A stretch of DNA of 6,875 bases, taken from contig CAMEXG010000113.1 of assembly GCA_945947045.1 (NCBI GenBank), forward strand, positions 1-6,875, in the 5' to 3' direction. Of this stretch, positions 1 through 5,614 are shown piece after piece. Each line of letters starts with the position of its first letter. Positions within the stretch are counted from its first letter, which is position 1. Made by a program: the position numbers and the translations under genes. The DNA comes from an uncultured Spirochaetales bacterium (GTDB lineage: Bacteria > Spirochaetota > Spirochaetia > Sphaerochaetales > Sphaerochaetaceae). Under the pieces are notes generated by a model. That model did no database searches, had not been told where the DNA came from, and saw nothing but the letters and a program-made list of their open reading frames with translations.

Positions 1-44
1 TTGCAGTAGAAGGGACTGCAACTCCCTAAAGGGGACAAGGAGGT
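1..44 (+). other. Structured 3' end of an upstream transcript (RNA or gene tail)
   Basis: The 7-base arms TTGCAGT (1-7) and ACTGCAA (15-21) are perfectly complementary around a 7-nt loop. The loop bases AGGG (11-14) can also pair with CCCT (24-27), an H-type pseudoknot arrangement. The CTCCC at 22-26 could instead pair with GGGG (31-34) or GGAG (39-42). One forward frame ends here with a TAA at 27-29 after AVEGTATP, so this could equally be the last codons of an upstream protein gene. The AAGGAGG at 37-43 looks like a ribosome binding site but has no usable start codon after it. The T-arm-like fold at 11-27 lacks the TTC loop sequence of a tRNA. Nature unresolved because the window cuts it off. 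Confidence 0.25.
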
Positions 45-79
45 TGCCGCTGAGAAAGAATTCCAGCGGTATTTTTTTT
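45..79 (+). terminator. Intrinsic terminator of the upstream unit
   Basis: CCGCTG (47-52) pairs with CAGCGG (64-69). It extends by G46-T70 and T45-A71 around an 11-nt loop and is followed at once by eight T residues (72-79). This is a standard rho-independent terminator for rightward transcription entering from the left edge. Because the next promoter candidate and gene lie downstream, it most likely closes the upstream unit. Attenuation of the gene at 194 is a less likely alternative. Confidence 0.8.
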
Positions 80-100
80 ACATTGGTGTCTATATGGCAG

Positions 101-134
101 AAAGATGGAAAAATGCCAAGTTTTTCTCATCTTT
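101..134. repeat. 13-bp inverted repeat in the leader region
   Basis: AAAGATGGAAAAA (101-113) pairs with TTTTTC (121-126) and CATCTTT (128-134), with T127 bulged and a 7-nt loop (114-120). It lies between the upstream terminator and the promoter candidate at 144-173. There is no T-tract after it on either strand, so it is not a classic terminator. It may be a protein-binding site upstream of the -35 or a hairpin in a read-through transcript. Confidence 0.45.
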
Positions 135-143
135 GTGATATAC

Positions 144-173
144 TTGAACCAACTACTAATTTGTTTGCATAAT
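144..173 (+). promoter_or_regulatory. Candidate promoter of the lipoprotein gene
   Basis: TTGAAC (144-149) as -35 and CATAAT (168-173) as -10 are separated by 18 bp. Transcription would start near 180, giving a leader of about 14 nt that holds the GGGGG ribosome binding sequence at 183-187, 6 nt before the GTG start at 194. The hexamers match the consensus well but the assignment is by eye. Confidence 0.45.
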
Positions 174-193
174 CAAAGCAATGGGGGATATCC

Positions 194-1174
194 GTGAAAA
201 GAGTAATTCCTATTATTATGATGATAATGATTTGTTTCTTTAGCGTTTCTTGTGGAACATCAAGGTTTACCTTTGACCGCACAGAAAAGAATATTAAAGA
301 ACTTGGTGGAACTTACAGTAAAGAAGTAGGCGAAGAGATTTCAAAAATCTACAAGAATGGCGGTATAGAGGAAGTCATAGACACTGTGTACCAGACAGAT
401 TACACAGGAGGAGATCCTTACGTTGTCGTTGAAGGTTATCTTGGAGAAGAAGCCTATGAAGAGTTTAAGAAAGTAGTAAAAGAACTGAAGTTGGAGATCG
501 AAGATCTTAGAAAAGGTGTAAATCTTGAAAAAGACCAGATCGGTGGAAACGAAGGTTTGGCTTTGGCTGTTCTTAACGATGTGTATCCTGAGGGGCTGGT
601 CATTGAGGCTCTCGGAGGAATCGACAAGAAGAACACCCAGGATTTCAAGGCGCTTCTTGATCAGAAGATTGCACTTAGAGATGAATTGAGGACTATTCTT
701 GATGAGCTGGGAATTGAAGGCATCAAACAAGCCTTGGTAAACGGCGAGTATACAGAAGAAGAAATTGAAACATACCTTGGTAAGAGTACTTTGGACGATG
801 CAAAGCTGATGTTTGCAAAAGAGACGGGCACTGACGGTTTTGTTCCTGTTGCAAAGGAAAAGAACAGCGGGGCCATGGAGTTTGTTGCACACAATATAGG
901 AGAAGAGACAGAGAGTGCAGAAGAAGAGATGCCTATTATCAACTACATAGTAATAGACCTTATTCTCATTGCTCTTGTCTACATCTTCGCTGCCGTGGCA
1001 AGAAACGCATACAGAAGGCCACTGTCACCTATGGTGTCGATTATAGTCGTGGCTGTAATATCAGTAGTGGCTGTAGCTGCCGCCACCGTCATCTTCGGCT
1101 GGTCTCCATATTGGCTTGGCTTCCTGCTCTCTCTTCCTTCTTACTTTATTCTTACGATAGAAACGAAGAGTTGA
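194..1174 (+). CDS. Unrecognised membrane lipoprotein with three tandem repeats
   Basis: I do not recognise the family. The 326-residue product starts with a GTG after GGGGG (183-187). Residues 1-20 form a lipoprotein signal peptide: MKR, a hydrophobic stretch, then FSVSC with C20 as the likely lipidated cysteine, a loose lipobox of the spirochaete type. Residues 21-240 are charged, Glu/Lys-rich and probably helical. They contain three diverged repeats near 57-106, 118-166 and 173-204, sharing E-[EG]-[VLI], a Tyr 11 residues after that Glu, a Leu-Gly, and an acidic residue two positions before a Lys. An acidic linker (236-245) leads to three membrane helices at about 248-269, 279-301 and 304-322. 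Arg270, Arg274 and Arg275 lie between the first two helices; by the positive-inside rule this puts the repeat domain outside the cytoplasm and the C-terminus inside. The 3' end overlaps the convergent regulator gene by 23 bp. A repeat-based scaffold or binding protein at the inner membrane is speculation. Confidence 0.85.
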   Translation: MKRVIPIIMMIMICFFSVSCGTSRFTFDRTEKNIKELGGTYSKEVGEEISKIYKNGGIEEVIDTVYQTDYTGGDPYVVVEGYLGEEAYEEFKKVVKELKLEIEDLRKGVNLEKDQIGGNEGLALAVLNDVYPEGLVIEALGGIDKKNTQDFKALLDQKIALRDELRTILDELGIEGIKQALVNGEYTEEEIETYLGKSTLDDAKLMFAKETGTDGFVPVAKEKNSGAMEFVAHNIGEETESAEEEMPIINYIVIDLILIALVYIFAAVARNAYRRPLSPMVSIIVVAVISVVAVAAATVIFGWSPYWLGFLLSLPSYFILTIETKS

Positions 1175-2204
1175 TTTGAATCTGGGAGAGTTTATTTAGA
1201 ATCTCTCTATGATAGAAAAATTCATCCAGAGCGATGAGACCTGCTCCTTCAAGTAGCGCCTTGTCTGCCTTTTCAGACTTAATTAGAGTGACACTTCTTC
1301 TTTCGGGAGGGAGTGTCATTATCATTTTGTCTTGAATCGATGCATAAAGATCTTTCGGCATAGAAGACATTTCACCTGTTATCATGATGCTGTCCGCCCC
1401 TGTAGCCTGAACGGCTTCGGAGAAGGCGAAAGCCATGGCGGAAGATATGTCGTCAATTGCCAACAGTCCCTTCTCTTCTGTTAATAGACGTCTATATTGA
1501 TTTATTCCTGTGGTCTCTTTAATAGCCCTGCCAGATGCCACTGCAGATAAGCACCCGTCTCCTCCACAACTACATTTAATGCCTTTTGTAACCTTAATGT
1601 GGCCGAATGAAGGAATGGAAAGCATTCCCCCTTTAGGCCAAGCCGCCTCTATCTCATCTCCCCATGAGACAAACAGAGTGTCGTCAAGATCTTCTCTCCC
1701 TTCCATTTCGCCTTTTGCCTGGGCTTCTGCTCTTGTTTTATAGACTACAGGCCAAGGAAACACCTCTCTCGGTATATCCTTTTCGTTTCCGATGACTGTC
1801 ACTCCGAAGACTCTTGGGTCATCTTGAGTCATTTTGGTTATGAAAGAGCCGATATATTCTCCTAGACTATCATCATTTGGAAAGCGCTCGTATCTCAAAA
1901 CGTTACCTTTTAAGTCCGATGCACTTGCAACTACATTTAGTTTGGAGAATATGAAAGAGAATACCCTTCCTCCATTTTTCTCAATGGAGAGGATGGTTGC
2001 AGGACGGCCTTGAGTGGTGTTGTCCAAAGCTCCTGACACTACAAAGCCTTCTTTTATCAAAGAATCTGTAATCTCTGATACAGAGACTTTGTTGATCACT
2101 AATTCTCTTGACAGCTCTGCTCGGGACATGTCCCTCTTTCTCAGTGCATCAAGTACTTTAAGCCTGTTTATCTTTCTTGCGTTATCGGGTCTAGAGAAGT
2201 CCAT
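1152..2204 (-). CDS. ROK-family (NagC/XylR-like) transcriptional regulator
   Basis: A 350-residue protein with the ROK repressor layout. An N-terminal winged helix-turn-helix (about 12-70) has MSRAELSRELVINKVSVSEITDSL as two helices and the family wing motif GRPAT (66-70). A diverged ROK domain follows. The family zinc site is intact: H202, C211, C213 and C218, with the spacing known from Mlc. The sugar-kinase features are lost. No DxGxT phosphate loop is visible near 83-100, the usual NDANAA stretch reads KTRAEAQA (156-163), and the ExGH glutamate is S199. The protein is therefore probably a DNA-binding regulator without kinase activity, and its ligand cannot be told. The ATG at 2204 has no Shine-Dalgarno sequence; TATAAT lies 6 nt upstream, so translation is probably leaderless. 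The gene is divergent from htpG and convergent with the lipoprotein gene, so its targets may lie elsewhere or include itself. Confidence 0.9.
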   Translation of the reverse strand: MDFSRPDNARKINRLKVLDALRKRDMSRAELSRELVINKVSVSEITDSLIKEGFVVSGALDNTTQGRPATILSIEKNGGRVFSFIFSKLNVVASASDLKGNVLRYERFPNDDSLGEYIGSFITKMTQDDPRVFGVTVIGNEKDIPREVFPWPVVYKTRAEAQAKGEMEGREDLDDTLFVSWGDEIEAAWPKGGMLSIPSFGHIKVTKGIKCSCGGDGCLSAVASGRAIKETTGINQYRRLLTEEKGLLAIDDISSAMAFAFSEAVQATGADSIMITGEMSSMPKDLYASIQDKMIMTLPPERRSVTLIKSEKADKALLEGAGLIALDEFFYHREILNKLSQIQINSSFLS

Positions 2205-2210
2205 AGAAGC

Positions 2211-2219
2211 ATTATAGCA
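2211..2219 (-). promoter_or_regulatory. Extended -10 promoter of the ROK gene (leaderless start)
   Basis: On the minus strand the sequence reads TGCTATAAT, a perfect extended -10 element, followed by 6 nt and then the ATG. With the usual offset, transcription begins at the A of the ATG (2204). No good -35 exists: at 17-18 bp spacing the bases are TCCCCC or TTCCCC. That fits an extended -10 promoter. No ribosome binding site is found upstream of the ATG. Confidence 0.6.
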
Positions 2220-2241
2220 AAAAGTATGGGATAGGGGGAAA

Positions 2242-2256
2242 TATAGATTTTCTATA
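2242..2256. promoter_or_regulatory. Perfect inverted repeat between ROK gene and htpG (possible operator)
   Basis: TATAGA-TTT-TCTATA is a perfect 15-bp inverted repeat. It lies 38 bp upstream of the ROK start, just beyond where that promoter's -35 would be, and 87 bp upstream of the htpG start. A further TCTAT follows at 2259. Autoregulation by the ROK protein is possible, but an AT-rich repeat this short can arise by chance. Confidence 0.3.
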
Positions 2257-2288
2257 GTGTCTATCTTTGATGTTTTTCTTTGAAAGTA

Positions 2289-2317
2289 TTGCCTACTCTC
2301 GTTTTCATTATTAAATT
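2289..2317 (+). promoter_or_regulatory. Candidate promoter of htpG
   Basis: TTGCCT (2289-2294) and TAAATT (2312-2317) are separated by 17 bp, each matching 4 of 6 consensus bases. The start of transcription would be near 2324, leaving a leader of about 20 nt with GGAGGA at 2335-2340, 3 nt before the ATG. No CIRCE element is present in the intergenic region, so HrcA control is not indicated. Confidence 0.35.
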
Positions 2318-2343
2318 ACACTCTTAGACAACATGGAGGAATT

Positions 2344-4215
2344 ATGTCTAACAAAAAGTTTAAGACAGAAGTTGCAGACCTTTTACAGCTTCTAATCCAT
2401 TCCCTTTATTCAAACAAAGAGATTTTTTTACGTGAACTTATTTCAAACGCTTCTGATGCCATTGATAAGCTTAAGTATTTATCAATGATCGACGGCCCGT
2501 TAAAGGGTTATTCCTTCGATCCTAAGATTCAGATTTCTTTTACAGAAGAAGGAGAGAGAATACTTAAGATCAGCGATAACGGTATCGGAATGAATGAAGA
2601 AGACCTTAACAACAACCTTGGTACAATCGCTTCTTCCGGTACAAAGAAATTCTTGGCTACTCTCAGTGAAGATGCCAAGAAGGATTCCAATCTCATCGGA
2701 CAGTTCGGTGTAGGGTTCTACTCTGCTTTTATGGTCTCAAAGAAGATAGATGTCATTTCAAAGAAAGCAGGAGAGTCTGATGCCTATATTTGGTCCAGCA
2801 CAGGTGAGAACTCCTACTCCATAGAAAAAGCCGAGAGAGAAGAGCAGGGTACTACCATTATTCTTCATTTGAATGATGATGATACTACATATGCTACACG
2901 TTGGACTCTTGAGAGCCTTATAAAGAAGTACTCTGATCATGTTGCTTATCCTATTTATCTTGAATATGACCAGACTCACTATGAAGATGAAAAGGATGAG
3001 AATGGAAATCCAAAGAAGACAAAGGAACATAAAAACGAACAGATCAACTCTTGTTCGGCTCTTTGGAGAAGAAGTAAGAGTGAACTAAAGGATGAGGATT
3101 ATAAGGAATTCTATAAGAATAACTATAATGATTACGAAGATCCTTTGTTCTATATCCACACAAAGGCTGAAGGGACGACGGAGTATACGACACTCTTCTT
3201 TATTCCCGCCACTGCTCCTATGGACATGAATTATGCCGATTATAAGCCAGGGGTGAAACTCTATGTAAAGAGAGTATATATCACAGACGATGACAAGACC
3301 CTCCTCCCTACATATCTGAGATTTGTAAGAGGAATAATCGACAGTGAAGATCTTCCTTTGAATGTATCGAGAGAGATTCTTCAAGAGAACAAGATTATGA
3401 GCACTATCAGAAACGGTAGTGTGAAGAAGCTTTTGGGTGAATTCAAAAAGCTTGGCGAAACAAATCCTGAACTCTTTGAAAAGTTTATCAAACAATACAA
3501 CAGACCTCTTAAAGAAGGGCTCTACTCTGATTATGCAAACAGAGATACTCTCCTTGAAATCGTAAGATATAAATCCAGCGAAAAGGAAGGATATGTATCA
3601 CTGAAAGAGTACAAAGAGAGAATGAAGGAAGGTCAGAAGGCCATCTATTATATCGCAGGTGGAAAAGAGAACATCCTCAAGGCTTCCCCTCTTGTAGCTG
3701 CATTTAAGAAGAAAGGATATGAAGTCTTGATTCTCGATGAAGACATCGACGAATTTGTCATCTCTACAGTTCCTGAATATGATTCTGTTCCACTTAAGGC
3801 GATCAACCGCTCCGATGCCATGGATGATATCCAGACAGAAGAAGAAAAGAAGGAGCTTGAAGGCAAGGCTGCCGTAGCAGACAGAATCGCAACACTTCTT
3901 GGCGACAAAGTCAAGAAAGTCATTCCTTCAATGAGACTTGGTGAAGCTTCCGCTTCAGTCATCATGGATGAAAATGATCCGTCATTGGAGATGCAGCGCA
4001 TGATGAAGCAGATGGGTGGAATGAATGAAGAGATCAAACCAATTCTCGAAATTAACCCTTCTTCAGCTTTTGTAAAGAAAATCGAAGAGGCGGACGAAGA
4101 CAGGGCAAAGATCCTTTCAGAGGTTCTCCTTGGGCAGGCCTTGTTACAGGAAGGCATTATGCCGTCAGATCCTGTTGCATTTGCCCTCAACTTGAGAAAA
4201 GCCATGGAAGCATAA
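2344..4215 (+). CDS. htpG: Molecular chaperone HtpG (bacterial Hsp90)
   Basis: A 623-residue cytoplasmic Hsp90 homologue, the usual bacterial length. It acts as an ATP-driven dimeric chaperone that remodels and refolds client proteins, often with DnaK. The GHKL ATPase domain (about 1-210) has FLRELISNASDAIDKL with catalytic E31 and metal-binding N35, DNGIGM (78-83) with nucleotide-contacting D78, IASSGTKKF (95-103) and the lid glycines GQFGVGFYSAF (119-129). A charged linker spans roughly 211-232. The middle domain includes LPLNVSREILQ (337-347), where R343 corresponds to the ATP-sensing arginine of the family. The C-terminal dimerisation domain runs from about 500 to the end, without the eukaryotic MEEVD tail, as expected. 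The ATG is preceded by GGAGGA with a short 3-nt spacing. The gene stands alone: divergent from the ROK regulator, convergent with rlmE and closed by a hairpin terminator. Confidence 0.98.
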   Translation: MSNKKFKTEVADLLQLLIHSLYSNKEIFLRELISNASDAIDKLKYLSMIDGPLKGYSFDPKIQISFTEEGERILKISDNGIGMNEEDLNNNLGTIASSGTKKFLATLSEDAKKDSNLIGQFGVGFYSAFMVSKKIDVISKKAGESDAYIWSSTGENSYSIEKAEREEQGTTIILHLNDDDTTYATRWTLESLIKKYSDHVAYPIYLEYDQTHYEDEKDENGNPKKTKEHKNEQINSCSALWRRSKSELKDEDYKEFYKNNYNDYEDPLFYIHTKAEGTTEYTTLFFIPATAPMDMNYADYKPGVKLYVKRVYITDDDKTLLPTYLRFVRGIIDSEDLPLNVSREILQENKIMSTIRNGSVKKLLGEFKKLGETNPELFEKFIKQYNRPLKEGLYSDYANRDTLLEIVRYKSSEKEGYVSLKEYKERMKEGQKAIYYIAGGKENILKASPLVAAFKKKGYEVLILDEDIDEFVISTVPEYDSVPLKAINRSDAMDDIQTEEEKKELEGKAAVADRIATLLGDKVKKVIPSMRLGEASASVIMDENDPSLEMQRMMKQMGGMNEEIKPILEINPSSAFVKKIEEADEDRAKILSEVLLGQALLQEGIMPSDPVAFALNLRKAMEA

Positions 4216-4229
4216 AAAGCGGGGTGGCA

Positions 4230-4270
4230 AAAAGAATTCGGATGCATGTAAAAGTGCATCCGATTCTTTT
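4230..4270. terminator. Bidirectional terminator between htpG and rlmE
   Basis: The arms 4230-4246 (AAAAGAATTCGGATGCA) and 4255-4270 (TGCATCCGATTCTTTT) form a 16-bp stem with one bulged T near 4237-4238 and an 8-nt loop (4247-4254). The right arm ends in TTTT, and on the minus strand the A-run at 4229-4233 becomes a T-tract. It can therefore stop both convergent transcripts. It lies 14 bp after the htpG stop and 4 bp beyond the rlmE stop. Confidence 0.85.
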
Positions 4271-4274
4271 GTCG

Positions 4275-4877
4275 TTACTCTTTTTTGTCTAATCCGATCA
4301 AATAGATCTCAAATGAGTCGTCTCTGCAGGCTTTCGGCTTAAAGGCTTTCGCTTTTTGGAACATCGTCCTCATTGTCTTGAGGACAGCTTCCTGTCCACC
4401 CCCTTGGAATATTTTTATTACTAAGTTTCCATGGGTTTTCAACTGCTCCTGAGAGAGCAGGACTACCTGCTCGGCAAGCCACTCCGACCTTGTGGTGTCT
4501 ACTGTACGGTTACCTGTAGTCATTGGAGCCGCGTCAGAAATAATTGCGTCATAGGGGCCTTCTTCAACTAGACGCTGTCTTATTTCTTTGGAGAATGCAT
4601 CGCCTACGAAGGCTGTAACAGTAGGAGGAACAGGATTAAGGTTCAATGGGTTGAGATCCACAGAGACTATCTTTCCCTTTCCTTTAATAAGCTCGCGATG
4701 AGTAAATAGTGTCCAGCTCCCCGGCGCTGCGCCTACATCCAGCACACTATCGCCAGGCTTTATTAGGTGATGGGTCTGGTTAATTTCTTCAAGCTTATAA
4801 ACAGAACGGGCAGGGTAACCTTCCCTGTGTGCTCTTTGAGTATATGAATCAGCCTTGTCTCTTCTACTATTGGCCAT
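4275..4877 (-). CDS. rlmE: 23S rRNA (uridine-2552) 2'-O-methyltransferase RlmE (FtsJ/RrmJ)
   Basis: A 200-residue SAM-dependent methyltransferase that modifies the ribose of U2552 in the A-loop of 23S rRNA, a late step in 50S assembly. The Rossmann SAM-binding motif is VLDVGAAPGSW (45-55), with VSVDLNP (71-77) after it. The K-D-K-E catalytic set is complete: K28 in YKLEEI, D115 in SDAAP, K155 in LVIKIFQGG and E190 in SFEIYLIG. Spacings of 87, 40 and 35 residues are almost the same as in the E. coli enzyme (209 residues). The frame stays open upstream to an ATG at 4916, but the start at 4877 (MANSRRDK) is preferred. AAGGAG lies 6 nt before it, and the upstream ATGs fall inside the predicted promoter. 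It converges with htpG; both genes are heat-inducible in E. coli, but the sequence here shows no heat-shock promoter. Confidence 0.97.
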   Translation of the reverse strand: MANSRRDKADSYTQRAHREGYPARSVYKLEEINQTHHLIKPGDSVLDVGAAPGSWTLFTHRELIKGKGKIVSVDLNPLNLNPVPPTVTAFVGDAFSKEIRQRLVEEGPYDAIISDAAPMTTGNRTVDTTRSEWLAEQVVLLSQEQLKTHGNLVIKIFQGGGQEAVLKTMRTMFQKAKAFKPKACRDDSFEIYLIGLDKKE

Positions 4878-4891
4878 AATCAGCTCCTTCT

Positions 4892-4921
4892 TTGTAGATA
4901 TCATAAAGAAAAACATAAAAT
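4892..4921 (+). promoter_or_regulatory. Candidate promoter of the rhomboid gene
   Basis: TTGTAG (4892-4897) and TAAAAT (4916-4921) are separated by 18 bp. The -10 matches 5 of 6 consensus bases and the -35 only 3. Transcription would begin near 4928, leaving about 30 nt before the ATG at 4959, with the modest ribosome binding sequence TAAGG at 4946-4950, 8 nt from the start. This element lies over the rlmE promoter on the other strand. Confidence 0.35.
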
Positions 4922-4928
4922 CTTTAAA
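4900..4928 (-). promoter_or_regulatory. Promoter of rlmE
   Basis: On the minus strand TTTAAA (4928-4923) and TATGAT (4905-4900) are separated by 17 bp. The start of transcription would be near 4893, leaving a leader of about 16 nt with AAGGAG and then the ATG at 4877. The fit of promoter, ribosome binding site and start supports the shorter RlmE reading. Confidence 0.6.
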
Positions 4929-4958
4929 CTGTAGAGAAAATCTGCTAAGGTCTACTTT

Positions 4959-5588
4959 ATGCGTAATACGATTATCAACAGACGATTTAAATACACGGAC
5001 GTAAATGCTACTTCTATCTTGATTATTATCAACGTTGTAGTCTTTATTCTCCAGAATATATTCACCGATCTTCCTTACATATTATCAATGGTTCCTGTCT
5101 ACATAAGGCTGAAGCATTGGTATTGGCAGTTCTTTACATATATGTTTTCCCATGTGGATTTCTGGCATCTGTTTTCAAATATGCTGGGGCTTTTTATTTT
5201 TGGTAGAATTGTAGAGAGGAGCGTAGGGAGCAGGGAGTTTCTTTTGTACTATCTATTGACGGGGACTTTGGCTGGCATAACCTCATATTTCCTCTATCTT
5301 TACTCAGGTTCAATCTTTACCGTTGTATTGGGTGCATCCGGCGCCCTATATGCAATCATGCTTCTATTCTCTGTATTATTCCCAAATGCAGTAGTGTATG
5401 TATTCGGAATAATACCAATGAGAGCTCCTATTCTGGTGATCCTTTATTTCTTCATTGATTTCTTCGGCCAGTTCAAGGCAGATGGAACAGCACACCTTGT
5501 GCATTTGTCGGGGCTTTTATTCGGTATTTTGTATATTACTGTCAGGATGAAGATAAATCCGTTGAAACAGTGGGGGATAATGAAATAA
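4959..5588 (+). CDS. Rhomboid family intramembrane serine protease
   Basis: A 209-residue membrane protein with the minimal six-helix rhomboid core. Such proteases cut transmembrane segments of substrates inside the lipid bilayer. Helices are seen at about 17-35, 66-85, 93-115, 121-141, 144-166 and 178-196. The active-site dyad is S127 in GASG (125-128) and H182 in AHLVHLSG. The oxyanion-side HxxxN motif of helix 2 is H70 and N74 in WHLFSNM. FTYMFSH (59-65) and GRIVER (82-87) are also typical. There is no extra cytoplasmic or zinc-finger domain, and the substrate cannot be predicted. The ATG at 4959 follows TAAGG at an 8-nt distance. The gene is divergent from rlmE and convergent with add, sharing a terminator that begins one base before its stop codon. 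Confidence 0.95.
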   Translation: MRNTIINRRFKYTDVNATSILIIINVVVFILQNIFTDLPYILSMVPVYIRLKHWYWQFFTYMFSHVDFWHLFSNMLGLFIFGRIVERSVGSREFLLYYLLTGTLAGITSYFLYLYSGSIFTVVLGASGALYAIMLLFSVLFPNAVVYVFGIIPMRAPILVILYFFIDFFGQFKADGTAHLVHLSGLLFGILYITVRMKINPLKQWGIMK

Positions 5589-5614
5589 GAAATGGGCCGG
5601 AGCCCATTTCTTAT
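5585..5614. terminator. Bidirectional hairpin terminator containing both stop codons
   Basis: ATAAGAAATGGGC (5585-5597) and GCCCATTTCTTAT (5602-5614) form a perfect 13-bp stem with the 4-nt loop CGGA. The TAA stop of the rhomboid gene (5586-5588) is in the left arm. The TAA stop of add (5613-5611 on the minus strand) is in the right arm. In each direction the G+C-rich core is followed by ATTTCTTAT, a weak T-rich tail. Termination in both directions is likely but the T-tract is imperfect. Confidence 0.75.

Noticed and set aside
11..27. tRNA T-arm (AGGGA, 7-nt loop, TCCCT)
   Set aside because: The loop CTGCAAC lacks the invariant TTC, and there is no acceptor stem or CCA afterwards.
37..52. 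Ribosome binding site AAGGAGG with a small gene starting near 44-50
   Set aside because: Only a TTG with no spacing or a CTG follows, and the sequence forms the terminator stem.
341..892. Long open frame on the minus strand (183 codons) inside the lipoprotein gene
   Set aside because: It is antisense to a gene with a signal peptide, internal repeats and membrane helices. The product is Phe/Leu/Cys-rich with no recognisable motif.
1171..1210. Terminator for the lipoprotein gene within the ROK 3' end
   Set aside because: Only a 5-6 bp stem with a 12-nt loop and no T-tract is present.
2279..2310. Sigma-32-like heat-shock promoter for htpG (TTTGAAA, then TTTCATTA)
   Set aside because: The spacing of 17 is longer than usual for that class and the -10 lacks the C-run. 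CIRCE is also absent.
3648..4259. Open frame of 203 codons on the minus strand opposite the 3' part of htpG
   Set aside because: It is the Ser-rich shadow of a well-conserved gene, and its start would lie inside the htpG terminator hairpin.
4878..4916. N-terminal extension of RlmE by 13 residues (MFFFMISTKKELI)
   Set aside because: The extension covers the ribosome binding site and the -10 of the rlmE promoter; RlmE proteins normally begin close to the chosen start.
2344..4916. htpG-rlmE as a conserved heat-shock operon
   Set aside because: The two genes are convergent and separated by a bidirectional terminator, so they cannot be co-transcribed.
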